A stretch of DNA of 64,000 nt from Plasmodium coatneyi (Eukaryota > Apicomplexa > Aconoidasida > Haemosporida > Plasmodiidae), in assembly GCF_001680005.1 (NCBI RefSeq), contig NC_033564.1, positions 2,294,001 through 2,358,000 on the forward strand, given 5' to 3'. The number at the start of each line of letters is the position of its first letter. The stretch's first letter is position 1. Position numbers and translations under genes: made by a program. Positions 19,374 through 29,615 of this stretch are shown piece after piece. A model generated the notes under the pieces. It ran no database searches and was not told the origin of the DNA. It saw only the letters and a program-made list of their open reading frames with translations.

Positions 19374-22337
19374 CTACGAGTTAAAAATAAAAATTAATTT
19401 GTCGAGGTTAATTAAGCTTATCTCCAGGTAGTCCACGGCATACTCACGCGACGTCAAGCTGATTTTTTTTTTATTCTGATTGCTTCTGTTCGCTGTGTTG
19501 GAGGTCTGATTGGTGGATACGTTCTGTCCGGAGGGGGCACCCTGGACAGTACGGAGCTCTGCCGGGGGGTCCTTCCCTACCTCGTTCGCGCACATGTTGG
19601 ACTTATTGTGCAACGTGTTTATTTCATTATTTTCGTGGAGTTTCCGTATGTAAATATTTTTCGCGATGGTAAATAAATTTTCCTTTATTTTATTCGTTGT
19701 GTAATACACGTTGGTGGAGAAGGACAAGGAATGCTTAATGTACGTTTTGTTAACGTTACTGTTGTTACACTCATGACATTTGATGTACCCATGGTAGAGC
19801 AAATTATACAATTTTTTTCTCACATCATTTAGTGGGATTAAGACATTTTCACTTATCACTTCATCATTAATTTTCTCCTCAGGTGTGGCTATGAGAAAGT
19901 TCCAAATGCGTAAAGCGCCTGACCCGTTCATATTTTCTATAATATTTGTTGTAATTTTTTTTTTGTAAATATTTTTAATATTGCAAAAATCGGCAGCGTA
20001 AGTTATCATTTCATTACATTGTGTTTTTACCAACTGGTCTGGATTTTTGATTAAGTTGTTTAAATTTTGTAAGACGACATTTCTGTCCATGTAGATATTT
20101 TTTTTCTTAAAATTTGCTATTACGTATTTTTCGACATTTTCAAAGGTACAAAATGAGGGCGTGTGTTTGTAATTATTTTCTTCAACAGAGTAAGTGAGTT
20201 GCACATTTTTTAATAAAAAAAAAAAGATGCCTTTTTCGACTTCGTTAAAATTGTAATAGTGTGTTATGAAGTTAAAACACTCCTGCTTCAGATACAGGAC
20301 GGTCAGCACTTCGTTATTCGCTTGGAAGTATGTAAATCGGTTGTCCAGATGTTGTAGGAGGTTATTTTGCATGTTGTCCTCATTTGTATACCTGTCTGTT
20401 GTGTTTTCCCTGTGGTTGAAATAGTCGTGCTGATTTTCTGCGCTCATCGGTGCGTCATTCTTCCTGTCTGTCGCGTGAACATTCATGACGTTGGAGCGAT
20501 CGAAGGAGGTGCCACTCCTCGGATAGGAACTTCCCCCTGCGGCTAGATATGAGTTACTCCCTGGGTAGGAACTTCCCCCTCCCCCAGGGTAAGCACTACT
20601 TATGACGCTGTTATTATCCTCATTCAGGTAGCTACTACTGCTGAGGGGGTCCGAATTTCTGTTCATCTCTCCCCTGATGGAGAATAAATTCCCATCGAAG
20701 AGATCGTTGTTGGAAAAATTCCTACAATTTTGATTTCCCCCCGGTTCATTCTCCGTTGTCTTCCTCCGTTTTGAATGATCTACCATACCTGGTACATCTC
20801 TCGTAATTTTCGCGCCGTGTTTTTTGCCATCATTTGGGAAGGCGTTCGTTGCAGGATTGTATGCGCTCATGCTATTCACATTGTCGACTGGGGCGAAAAG
20901 GAAACTATCACTGGAGCTGTTGAAGGACTCGTTGGAGTGTTGGTTGTTCCTGTCCAATTCGGTGGAGTTTAAAAGGCTGGTTGTTCGGTTCAATTGTTGG
21001 TGGTTGGGGTGAGCCGTATGATCAGTGTGCGTTTTATCCTTGCCATGAAAGGCTGGGTTTGTTCTTTGGGCATTTGCCTCCACTTTGTTCATTCCCACGT
21101 GGTTATTCCGATTAGGGTGATATACAGAGGCATAGTTATTCGCATACCCTGGGGGATCGACCCCCGCGTTAATATAATTTATCGACTGATCATACTTGCT
21201 GGTAGGTTCATTACCACTTGTGTCATTTTCACATGTATGCTCATTAAAATACTTACACTTTTTTATATATTTTTTTTTTAACAATTGTAAAAAAATTAGC
21301 TTTAGTTTTTTTTTTTTTATATTTGGTATTTCCTTTTTACACACTTCTACGTAATCGTCTTGTTTCAAATTTTTTACACACGCGTCGATTGTGATTCTTC
21401 CATTTTTAATTACCCTTAGGAGGATAACCTTTTCGATGAAATGTATAATGTCCCTTTGGGGGGATTCGCCGTCGCAACTGTTATCCTCCTCCTCTTGGAC
21501 AATGCTACTGCTATTATCGTGAATCATGTCTGACGTGAAAAAGTTATAACTCAAAATGCTGTTCATTCCAGGGGGAGGAAAAACACCATCATTTTGTGTG
21601 GTCACATTTTTTCCCTTATTCTTCCCTCCAGCAGCGGCAGGGATTGAGTCAACCGCAGGAGCGGTGCCACAGACATGGTGGTACTCTGCCACATCATCAG
21701 TGCTTCCACTTTTAACACGCGTCGGGTGCATGTAGTAAAATATAGACGAGTATCTAAGAAGGGCGTATATATTATTCACGACGACCCAATACTCTACCCT
21801 CTTAATTTTGCAAATGCAGGAGGCGCAGCTGCATCCCTTCATGTACTTGTATCTTCCGTGGGAGGTCAAAAAGTGCATTTCTTCTCTCAGGTTGGTTTTG
21901 CTAGGTCGTTCCGCCATGACGTCGTCCTCATCGGTATCACCCGTAGGGGAGTCATTTGGGGGTACCACCTCTTCCGTTCCGACGGCTACTTCACCCAGTT
22001 GGTCACCTTTGACCACTTCTATGGCTTCTTCCACGGGCGTCTTGCCACAATGTTCGTCCCTTTCGTCAGGGAGAAGACCCACCCTCTTCCCGTCAGATGA
22101 TTCGTGATTACATTCGTTCGTCTTGCCATAAATAATCCGGATGTCCACGATGTTGTGGATGAGCAAGCAAAGTAAAATATTCCTCACAATGCTAAACTCA
22201 TAATTTGACAAATTTATAATTTCATTAATTGTAAGTTTATTTCCATAGAGCAGAATGAGCTCCACGATCTCGCTGCAGCACTGTCCAAAGATGTCACCCA
22301 CGATGTACTTCAGGTAGTGCAGTTCGTTACTTATCAT
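19374..22337 (-). CDS. RNA polymerase III subunit RPC3/C82-like (987 aa)
   Basis: Single exon with ATG at 22337. The first ~65 residues resemble the winged helix at the start of RPC3/C82: HYLKYIVGDIFGQCCSEIVE, then KLTINEIINLSNYEFSIVRN and LLCLLIHNIVDI. C82 sits on the Pol III clamp and helps initiation. More helical segments follow at about 165-190 (CICKIKRVEYWVVVNNIYAL) and 290-350, and in the last ~330 residues, which end in a Leu/Ile-rich helix (YLEISLINLDKLIFIF), a plausible heterodimer-contact coil. Between them lies a ~300-residue Asn/Ser/His-rich region with a repeated SSYPG-type motif. Human RPC3 is about 530 aa, so nearly half the length is lineage-specific insert. An unrelated winged-helix protein is the main alternative. 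Confidence 0.7.
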   Translation of the reverse strand: MISNELHYLKYIVGDIFGQCCSEIVELILLYGNKLTINEIINLSNYEFSIVRNILLCLLIHNIVDIRIIYGKTNECNHESSDGKRVGLLPDERDEHCGKTPVEEAIEVVKGDQLGEVAVGTEEVVPPNDSPTGDTDEDDVMAERPSKTNLREEMHFLTSHGRYKYMKGCSCASCICKIKRVEYWVVVNNIYALLRYSSIFYYMHPTRVKSGSTDDVAEYHHVCGTAPAVDSIPAAAGGKNKGKNVTTQNDGVFPPPGMNSILSYNFFTSDMIHDNSSSIVQEEEDNSCDGESPQRDIIHFIEKVILLRVIKNGRITIDACVKNLKQDDYVEVCKKEIPNIKKKKLKLIFLQLLKKKYIKKCKYFNEHTCENDTSGNEPTSKYDQSINYINAGVDPPGYANNYASVYHPNRNNHVGMNKVEANAQRTNPAFHGKDKTHTDHTAHPNHQQLNRTTSLLNSTELDRNNQHSNESFNSSSDSFLFAPVDNVNSMSAYNPATNAFPNDGKKHGAKITRDVPGMVDHSKRRKTTENEPGGNQNCRNFSNNDLFDGNLFSIRGEMNRNSDPLSSSSYLNEDNNSVISSAYPGGGGSSYPGSNSYLAAGGSSYPRSGTSFDRSNVMNVHATDRKNDAPMSAENQHDYFNHRENTTDRYTNEDNMQNNLLQHLDNRFTYFQANNEVLTVLYLKQECFNFITHYYNFNEVEKGIFFFLLKNVQLTYSVEENNYKHTPSFCTFENVEKYVIANFKKKNIYMDRNVVLQNLNNLIKNPDQLVKTQCNEMITYAADFCNIKNIYKKKITTNIIENMNGSGALRIWNFLIATPEEKINDEVISENVLIPLNDVRKKLYNLLYHGYIKCHECNNSNVNKTYIKHSLSFSTNVYYTTNKIKENLFTIAKNIYIRKLHENNEINTLHNKSNMCANEVGKDPPAELRTVQGAPSGQNVSTNQTSNTANRSNQNKKKISLTSREYAVDYLEISLINLDKLIFIFNS

Positions 22338-22354
22338 TTTGCGAAAAGGGAATC

Positions 22355-22705
22355 ATGGGTCTGTTTTATGTTCTACTTTTAGCGCTGGTTCCGAAGGTGG
22401 CTTCTCTGTTTCTTCCTCTGAGGAGGGTCCTCACGGGGTGGATTGGGGGCTGGCTTACTCAAATTCTACTGAGAGTAAAGCATGGCCCAATAATCAAAGA
22501 TGGGACATCCCACATGGACGTAATCGATGTGAAAAAAGAAAACGTGTTGAGCATCCAAGCGTTGGTTTATGCTAAGCCAAAAATATCAGCGGAGAGGGGG
22601 AAACTTGCCCAATTCGTTGAAGCGGGGAAGGCGGCCTGTACGTGTGCCCCCTCCTTAAACATGGGGGGAGAATCAATTAGGCCACCACAAAATTGGCTAG
22701 AATAA
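22355..22705 (+). CDS. possible secreted small protein (116 aa), uncertain
   Basis: An ATG-initiated frame has a strong signal-peptide-like start (MGLFYVLLLALVPKVASLFL) followed by a basic region, the layout of apicoplast-targeted proteins in this genus. The rest (IIKDGTSHMDVIDVKKENVL ... SAERGKLAQFVEAGKAACT) is not low-complexity. No family was recognised. The start lies only 17 bp from the divergent RPC3-like start, leaving no room for independent promoters, so it may be sequence inside that gene's 5' UTR. It could also be a first exon: a GTACGT donor-like site occurs after GGCGGCCT near 22637. Confidence 0.3.
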   Translation: MGLFYVLLLALVPKVASLFLPLRRVLTGWIGGWLTQILLRVKHGPIIKDGTSHMDVIDVKKENVLSIQALVYAKPKISAERGKLAQFVEAGKAACTCAPSLNMGGESIRPPQNWLE

Positions 22706-23666
22706 AAAAAACTGGTATGACAAAATGGAATGTATTTCAACGGCGGGGGCAGGAAGAGAAAAAAACACTCTATGCTAAACAAGTTCCCATGTGCGGAATG
22801 GCAAACGCGTTGTGAAAAAAAAAAAAAAAAAAAAAATCCGCGTAAGGGGGAAAAAAATATATTATTTTTTTATACGAATGAGAGAGTCATCACTCTACAG
22901 AAAAAAAAAAAAAAAACACACCTTCTGGCAAAAAAAAGAATAAATGAATAGACGAATGATTAACCCTATGGAGGAACGACATGGAAGGTTCATTTTTGTC
23001 CTCACATATTTTGAGGGAGAACTGGACCGGATATTACGCCCCCGCCTAATTTCTCATGTTTAGCGCCTTATGTGTGAATGGCATAGAAATATTAAAAAAA
23101 AAAATTGTTACCTTCTAACCAGTTCGTCTGTAAATTATCGGACAAGTGAGGAGGATGGGTAAGAGTTGGCAAAAAATAGAACATACCAATTTCGCAAAAT
23201 TAGAAAAAAAAAAAGAACACCTTGCATGTGTATATCTGTCCACGAGAATGCTGTTTTTGCCAGGCATACATTTAAGTGTTTAACGGCAGAAGTGAGCCTT
23301 TTTTTGTCTGTAAAATTTTGGCCCCACCCGTCCCCCATCTTGGCAGGGTCTTCCCCATTATATTCTCCTCTAATTTTTCAACAAGGAAATATATTGCACC
23401 ACTTTTGTGAAGCAGCTCCGCTAACGAGGGTCAGTTGAGCAGTGTCTATATGAGTAGCTCCACAACGTGGCGCTAAAAAGTGTTTTCACTTTTTACCCCC
23501 CGTTTCTTCTTTTTTTGTGGATGTGTAGGGAGGTTCACCCGAGCGTATTGAAACAATCCGGATGAAAAAAATAGAAAAATAATAAATCGAAGGGATGAAC
23601 CCGCTACTAGAATATAGTAAATTACATGTTTTTTTTTTTCTCGTTTAATGTGCCATCCATATTGGC
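22706..23666. other. intergenic, A-rich
   Basis: Long A homopolymers around 22817-22836 and 22900-22915 and short T runs. I saw no coding signal. It should include the promoter of the 9-exon gene that follows. Confidence 0.55.
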
Positions 23667-25991
23667 ATGGTCTTTCAATCCCCCCTCCTATTAAGTTTGC
23701 CCCCCCAAAAGGTTCCCCATTTTGTTCCGTTTGCTGTACTAACAGAGAGAATTAAAGAGGCCGTTTTTAGCAAGCACCCCCTCGGCCTGAATAGAACGCT
23801 TCCAAAAAGTGAAAACTGTGAATTTAAAAAAAAGGAAAAGGAAAGTATAAAGAACCCAGGAAGAGCAGACATTTCAACCCCACAGAATAGAACTGCTCTG
23901 CAAAAGAGGAGCAGTCATAGCTTTTCACTTCGACCCCGCCAGGCCTTTCAACACGAGCACATTAGCAATGTTTACCAATTTAATGAGGCGCCTGATCGGG
24001 GGCATCCAAGTGGAAGAAATGAAAACTGGGAAAGACAGACATACGATATTTCGCAAGAAGAAAAGTGCGTAGCGAGTGAAGATTTGGAATTGTCCCTCGT
24101 CTATCCAGACGGGCCGGTGTGTTTGGAAGAAAAAAAAAAAAAAAAAAAATATATATCTCGTTCCGTCGGACGAATCCCATTTAACGCTGACATAGCGAAT
24201 GATCCAAAGTGAAAGATCCTTTTTTTCTTCTTCATAAAATTGCAAACATGTGCAAAACTTCTTTGCAGAAAAGCAACGCAGGGATGGTGGTATACAAATA
24301 CTGCTACATTTGCGAAACGGGGAAGCCCTGCTTTTGCAGTGAGGAAAACTACGACTATGAGAAGGTTATAACAAGAGGGTAGATACATGCATATCTACCA
24401 CTTGGCAACTCCGATGTTGCCATTTTTGAAAAACTCAAAGACACACATTTTATTTTTTATTCTCTTTCTTACTATACTGTGCTGATTAGGATACCTCCAC
24501 ATGGGATGGCGGGAAAATAAAGCCAAACATTCATTCAACTTTTAGGGATATATCAGTAAAACTTCTTTCCCATGAGGGAATTTTTTTTTTTTTTTTAACA
24601 TCCCGTTGGGTTTTAATCGTTGACGATGTGTTTTCCATTCTTTACCCCAGAATATCATAGAGACAATTCATTCAAATAAGAAAAAACAAGAAGGGGATAA
24701 GACTAATGCTCGGGTGAAGGGACAAGCAGGGTGAAATAAGAAAAAAAAGTCGATATATGCCCATCTGTTTACCATTAAAAAGGGCTCTGATTTAAGTTTC
24801 CTTATTTTCCTCCCAAATTAACAAAAGAAAATATGTTTATCCAAATAGTGCACTTGGTTACCTTTTCAACGCAGGAAGGCTACAGGGAAGAAGGACCCTC
24901 CTTCCAAGAAGAAACGTATACGGACACAAAGACTGTGTCATTTTTTGTGCCACTCTGAAGCTACTCATTTGATTTACCACCCAATAATTTTGACATCAGA
25001 GCAGAAATAATTTTCCTATTTTTCCACGGACAGGCCAGAAGAACGAAACGACCAAACAATTGAGTAGTTACGATAGGTGGGGAAAATGTGTGCAATGTGA
25101 GCGTCACATACGTGGGGATGTAACCCCCCATGTTGTGTGTTGCTTGCGTGTCAGGAAATGCCCTGGATCATCTGCATGCTCCATTTGGAGGGGGAAAAAA
25201 TGTTTTAAAAAAAATAGACAAATGGAAAAGAATATCGTTTTTTTTCTTTTGTCCCATTTTGGCATTTTCAGATTTTACCTTCAGCAAATGAAAACAATTA
25301 AGGGGAAGTTAGACTGCTGCAGAGAAGGGCGGGTGTGGAATGAGGACACGGCGGGTAATACTTCATTTGTCTTTGGAGCAGCTTAGATTGGCGACCCGGT
25401 GTGGTACGCACTTAAGTACATATGTATTTTTCGCTATGTGTTCTTGTACCTGGGATAAACTCACTTGTTATGGACCATTCTTGTAAACGTGATGACGAAG
25501 CAGACAAAGGAGCCCACGCGAAAAGGAAAGTCGACATGGTAAGATTACCCAAGGAAGGGGGGATGGTTGAAGAGAGAGTTAAAAACGTTCGCCTACTCCT
25601 TTTATAACTTTTTTGTAACAAGTTAGATGAAGCGGAACCTATGACTTCATTTCAAAACGTTTGTCTAAGCAGGAAATGGACCAGAACGGATCGGCCATGG
25701 AGAAAAGGATGAACGCTTTGATGGAAATTGAAAAGTACCCAATGGTGGAAAGGCAACTGATTTTTATTTTCACAACGTGGAGGCAGCACTAATATGATTG
25801 ACGCATCTGCCGTTTGTCTGTGTAGCTAATTTGTCCATGGATGGGGAGGATTTTTCCTTTCCCATTTGGATACGCAGCTAACCAGATCGCGAACGAAATG
25901 TGCTTCCTTTGTTCCCCCTCCCAGAAAGCACCTGCAGCTGCTGGTCAGCCTATTCGATGAGTACAAAGATTTGGAGGAAAGGATGTTATGA
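23667..25991 (+). CDS. conserved-type protein of unknown function (9 exons, 318 aa)
   Basis: Assembled from splice sites and phase: 23667-24116, 24269-24364, 24651-24730, 24875-24915, 25034-25076, 25272-25354, 25504-25538, 25673-25734 and 25925-25991. The lengths sum to 957 nt, 319 codons. Exon 1 encodes a basic, disordered N-terminus. Exon 2 has the Cys cluster YKYCYICETGKPCFCSEENY, which could bind zinc. Exons 3-6 are Lys/Gln-rich with a nuclear-localisation-like PPSKKKRQKNE. Exons 7-9 form a charged helix ending KKHLQLLVSLFDEYKDLEER, likely a coiled coil. Together this suggests a nuclear protein, perhaps a subunit of a chromatin or RNA complex, but no family was recognised. The junctions of exons 1/2 (donor CCG|GTGTGT) and 6/7 are the weakest. 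The gene may start further upstream. Confidence 0.65.
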
Positions 25992-26333
25992 TGAGAAAGT
26001 TCAGAGGATCGTTTCCTTTTTTTGCCACAAATGGGTAAATACACAGATGTGTGGATAGCCATAAATAAGTGTACAAATGTGTGCATTCTGACCCCTACGA
26101 TTGGACACTTCAAGCGTATCCACCAGGTGGTTACTTAAAAAACGTAGAGGCCGTGCCATTGCACGAAATAACAAATGGGGAACCCGTTACGGGGCGAGTT
26201 AACGCACGAGTGAAAATACACATGAGCAAATTGCACTCATACGAATATACAAATAATCGTACTCTTGCGCATGCACAAACGGCACAGGAATATTTTCATA
26301 GCAGCGTAGCAAATGAAGCAAATAAGGCAGCGC
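25992..26333. other. convergent 3' spacer
   Basis: Lies between the 9-exon gene and the Notchless gene. A plus-strand frame (26069-26410) stays open into the Notchless 3' end but begins at a non-ATG codon and is antisense to a real gene. I do not call it. Confidence 0.6.
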
Positions 26334-28253
26334 TCAGTAGGACCATATCTTTAGAAGCTTGTCTTTCCCCCCGGAGGCAACATACTTGCCGTCGTTGGAC
26401 CAGTCGATAGCGTAGACAGCGTCTGAGTGGCCAGGGAGGTCCACAAGAAGTGTTTTCACCTTTTTGGTGTTTTTCCCGTTACGGCAGTCCTTTCCATTTT
26501 GTTCCTTTGAATCGCTTTTTCCTTCCTGCTCGTTGGAAGTCCCATTAGTTGATGGAGTTGCATCTTCTTCAGCTGGGGGGGTTACCTTTTTGTTTTTTAA
26601 CTGGGAAAGGAGGTGACTGACCTTCCACAATTTCAAGGTGCTATCTTGGCTACAAGAAACAACATAATTGTTATCGATGGACCACACGACTTTGTAGACG
26701 GGTCCGACATGACCACGATAGACAGTTAAAAATTGGCCATCACTTCCGGACCAAACTCTAACTGTATTATCGAACGAACATGAAGCAATGAATTTCCCAT
26801 CTGGAGAAAACTGTGCATGAATAACTGTCTTCTGGTGACCTATTAATCTGATAGGTTTGAACTCATCATTTGGTAGACAGTCAATAAGGTAGAGGGTCCC
26901 ATCGTCGGATCCACTTACTAGTTTTTCATTCTTTACGCTTTGGAAAAAATTTTTGAAAATTTTTTTCGATTTTTCGATATGATTTTCTATGTGTATTTTG
27001 TTAATGATAACGTCGAGGTTGTAAATGCCATTTTTTATAATCCGTTCTGTGTTTATGGATAGGCAATTAACCCAGTGTTTGTGTCCCTTGAAATTGTGAA
27101 GGAGCGTGCCTTCGTTTGGGTTCCATACTTTAATGGTGGTGTCTCTGGAGCTGCTGTAAATTCTGCTATTTTGCTCGTCTGAACCAGACCACAGTATGCA
27201 CGTGATTGTGTTTGTGTGTCCGGTCAGGACTTTCTCCACGGAGTTGCTTAGGACGTTGCTGATTCTGATGCAGCCATCTTTGCCTGCGCTGGCAAGTCTG
27301 CATTTTAGGAAGTAGGTACTTTTGGGGGGGGCTCCTTCCGTGTTGTCACTATTTGGTTCGTATTGGTCACCCTTTAGCTTAGTTTCGCCCCCCTTTTTGC
27401 TTTTATTTTCTTTCGCTTCTGTACTTGGCGCTTCGTTCTCTCCATTTGGGGGACCACCAGAAGAGGTGCCCAATTCTGTTCCTGCGTCGGATTTTGCCTT
27501 TTTTGCCCCATTCCTTGTATCTTTATCCGTTTCGTTTTCTTTTTTCCTCTTCTTGATGTCAGACGCACTTCTCTGTATGGATTCTTTGCTGAGCAAGTGG
27601 AGTGGCTCAAAGCATAACGTGGTTACTTCCTTCTTATGTCCAGTTAATTTATTTACTAATTTTCCCGTGTGCGTTTCGTATATAAAGACATTTTGGTCCA
27701 TCCCCGCTGTAGCTAGGAATTGATTATCTGGGGAAAACAAAACAGATAAGACCCAATTTGTGTGATCCTTTAACGTTACTATTGGTGTTTTTGTGTTGAT
27801 ATCCCACAAGCGAACTGTGTTGTCCCCTGCGCCGGTAGCCAGGTGGGAGCTATTAGGACTGAATGCTAAGCATAGAATTGAATTCGTATGACCAGGTAAG
27901 GTAGAATTGCACGTCGTAATTTTCTTAATTTTAAAAATATTTAAAGGGAAATATTTTATACGTAAAATATCTTCACTACTTATCGTATTATCCTTTATCG
28001 TATCATACAAGTTATTTTTTATGGCCAATTTGTCATTAACCATAAAGGAATAGCTCATATTCTGTTGTTCGTCATCGTCTTGAGTAAAATTCTCATTTTT
28101 TGCGTTCAAATCGTTTATCAGTTGGTCCAAGTTTTCCTTCGTTATGCTCAGGGGCACGTTGATTACTGGGCCTGTTGACTTGTTCTCGTGGTTCACAAAC
28201 TGGATGAGGATTTGCTTGTTCAGCCCGTCCGTAACACCATCCTCCTCTTCCAT
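26334..28253 (-). CDS. NLE1: Notchless homologue / ribosome assembly factor Rsa4 (639 aa)
   Basis: An NLE-domain plus WD40 protein. In yeast, Rsa4 sits on pre-60S particles and its NLE domain is pulled by the AAA-ATPase Rea1/Midasin to drive maturation in the nucleolus. The frame continues upstream, but ATG 28253 (MEEEDGVTDG) starts the conserved part; the preceding residues look like UTR. Residues 12-105 form the NLE domain (KQILIQFVNHENKSTGPVIN). WD repeats start near 117 (LPGHTNSILCLAFSPNSSHL) and run to the end, closing with SGGKDKLLKIWSY. Two inserts break the propeller: a Lys/Glu-rich one at about 220-315 and a helical one before KLVSGSDDGTLYLID. A third low-complexity insert precedes the last blade. 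Family length is about 480-515 aa; the excess is these inserts. Confidence 0.95.
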   Translation of the reverse strand: MEEEDGVTDGLNKQILIQFVNHENKSTGPVINVPLSITKENLDQLINDLNAKNENFTQDDDEQQNMSYSFMVNDKLAIKNNLYDTIKDNTISSEDILRIKYFPLNIFKIKKITTCNSTLPGHTNSILCLAFSPNSSHLATGAGDNTVRLWDINTKTPIVTLKDHTNWVLSVLFSPDNQFLATAGMDQNVFIYETHTGKLVNKLTGHKKEVTTLCFEPLHLLSKESIQRSASDIKKRKKENETDKDTRNGAKKAKSDAGTELGTSSGGPPNGENEAPSTEAKENKSKKGGETKLKGDQYEPNSDNTEGAPPKSTYFLKCRLASAGKDGCIRISNVLSNSVEKVLTGHTNTITCILWSGSDEQNSRIYSSSRDTTIKVWNPNEGTLLHNFKGHKHWVNCLSINTERIIKNGIYNLDVIINKIHIENHIEKSKKIFKNFFQSVKNEKLVSGSDDGTLYLIDCLPNDEFKPIRLIGHQKTVIHAQFSPDGKFIASCSFDNTVRVWSGSDGQFLTVYRGHVGPVYKVVWSIDNNYVVSCSQDSTLKLWKVSHLLSQLKNKKVTPPAEEDATPSTNGTSNEQEGKSDSKEQNGKDCRNGKNTKKVKTLLVDLPGHSDAVYAIDWSNDGKYVASGGKDKLLKIWSY

Positions 28254-28482
28254 CGTTTCAAATTGAAGTTGTAATAAAAAAAAAACGAACAAATGAATAG
28301 ACGAATCGCGCAGACGGGAGGGGGGATCATACAAATGGAACAAATGGGAACAAAAATGGTAATATTATATTTACAATAAAATGGGGGTGGAAAAAAAAAA
28401 AAAATAATAATAATAATAAAAGGGAAAATACTCCAAACGGAGGAAAAATAACCACACAACTGAATAATTGTGACAACGTAGT

Positions 28483-28520
<38 letters not shown>
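28254..28520. other. Notchless upstream region with long T run
   Basis: Pyrimidine-rich on the minus strand, with a (TAA)n microsatellite near 28404-28420 and about 32 consecutive T at 28489-28520. It probably serves as the Notchless 5' UTR and promoter. Confidence 0.5.
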
Positions 28521-28524
<4 letters not shown>

Positions 28525-28935
28525 ACGGCTTCAAGGTTCTTTCGCTCTACCATTCTGCGGCACCTTTTTTTACCGCCCATTTTTGCCTCTCCGTAGTCGT
28601 ACATTTCGTGTAGAACCGCTTGAATATTTTTTACCCCGCCCAGTGGGAGGTCATTGCCGTTCTTATTGGCCAGCGCATAGCGATATGACGGGGGGCAGTA
28701 AAACGCGCTGCGAACGACAAGAGGTGCGTCTGCCAATTCGCGAACCCGATAATAATCTACTAATCTGGCAATATGTTAACCTGCCAACAAGCTAATTGGT
28801 TTTGCATTTCGCCCCCTTTTGTAACGTAACGATGGCAAATAGCCCCCCATGTGGCGCTCCTCATATGCGCAAACCTACCAAAAAAAATTTTCCCCTTTTT
28901 GTAAGTCTGTCGGGCACTTCGCCCAGTGGTGACAT
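28521..28935 (-). CDS. possible two-exon gene, 3' end unresolved
   Basis: A minus-strand frame from 28729 downward looks coding: RSAFYCPPSYRYALANKNGN, then LPLGGVKNIQAVLHEMYDYG and RRMVERKNLEAV. It can be joined by GT/AG sites to an upstream ATG exon at 28935-28875 (MSPLGEVPDRLTKRGKFF), with acceptor GAATTGGCAG at 28730. The frame then enters a ~32-base A run (minus strand) and stays open without a sensible end, so the 3' end is unknown. Either a donor (GCC|GTTATT) precedes the A run, or the stretch is a decayed or chance frame. The acceptor is weak in pyrimidines. No family was recognised. Confidence 0.3.
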
Positions 28936-28953
28936 AACGCGTATTATGACAAA

Positions 28954-29244
28954 ATGGGGGATGAGCAAGTGCCAAAAAAAAAAAAAATTGTTTTGAACGA
29001 AGGAAGCACTATCTCCCGTTTTTACATCATCATAAAATTGTTTTTATGGATTTCTCAAATAGAGCAATCATTTTTTAAACAGACAAGTGCGGCTACATTA
29101 TGCGTTGACGAAGATGCTGGTTTGGGTACCCACTTTCAGCATCGCAAAAAAAAAAAGTGGGAACCCAGTGGTGAATCCTTCACAATGGAAGGCCACCATG
29201 AGAACAGGGACACGCATGCTTTGCATCATGCCTTGGTGGAGTAA
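28954..29244 (+). CDS. possible small protein (96 aa), uncertain
   Basis: An ATG-to-stop frame: MGDEQVPKKKKIVLNEGSTI, a hydrophobic stretch (RFYIIIKLFLWIS), then a charged His/Glu-rich end. The composition is more balanced than the spacer, but no family or motif is recognisable. The start is only 18 bp from the divergent candidate at 28935. At most one of the two is likely to be real. Confidence 0.22.
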   Translation: MGDEQVPKKKKIVLNEGSTISRFYIIIKLFLWISQIEQSFFKQTSAATLCVDEDAGLGTHFQHRKKKKWEPSGESFTMEGHHENRDTHALHHALVE

Positions 29245-29615
29245 AAATTTAAACATGCCAATATGGGAGCGAGGCGCTGTGTGCACATGTAGGCATACAA
29301 AAGTGGGCTACTCGCTTGGGCACCATCGTGCTGGTAAGAACAGGAAAAACAATTGGTCATGCATGACAAAAAAAAAAAAAAACACTTGCGATCATATTTT
29401 TTTTGGACAAATTTGCTCAATTTATTATCTTTGAAGTTAAGATGCTTTCCAAGGGGCCTTTTCACGACTCCGCTTTGATGACAACTGTGAAGGGGCATTG
29501 GGAGTGCGTTGCACGGAGGTGAAAGGTGACCGGACAAGTCGGTCAGACGAGTAGCGCTACAACCGAATAGCTGCATAGTCGAAGAGTAGTGCATTTCGTT
29601 CGGCTTCTTTTTCCC
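29245..29615. other. intergenic
   Basis: Short ORFs on both strands, none with ATG starts and recognisable content. It should hold the 3' UTR of the PH-like gene. Confidence 0.55.

Noticed and set aside
24875..25010. Reading exon 4 of the nine-exon gene straight through to a stop at 25010
   Set aside because: Gives a plausible tail, but splicing at GTATAC (24916) joins four or more further exons in phase with coding-like sequence, which is the stronger model.
26069..26410. Plus-strand open frame of 113 codons
   Set aside because: Starts at a non-ATG codon and is antisense to the end of the Notchless gene; convergent 3' UTR sequence.
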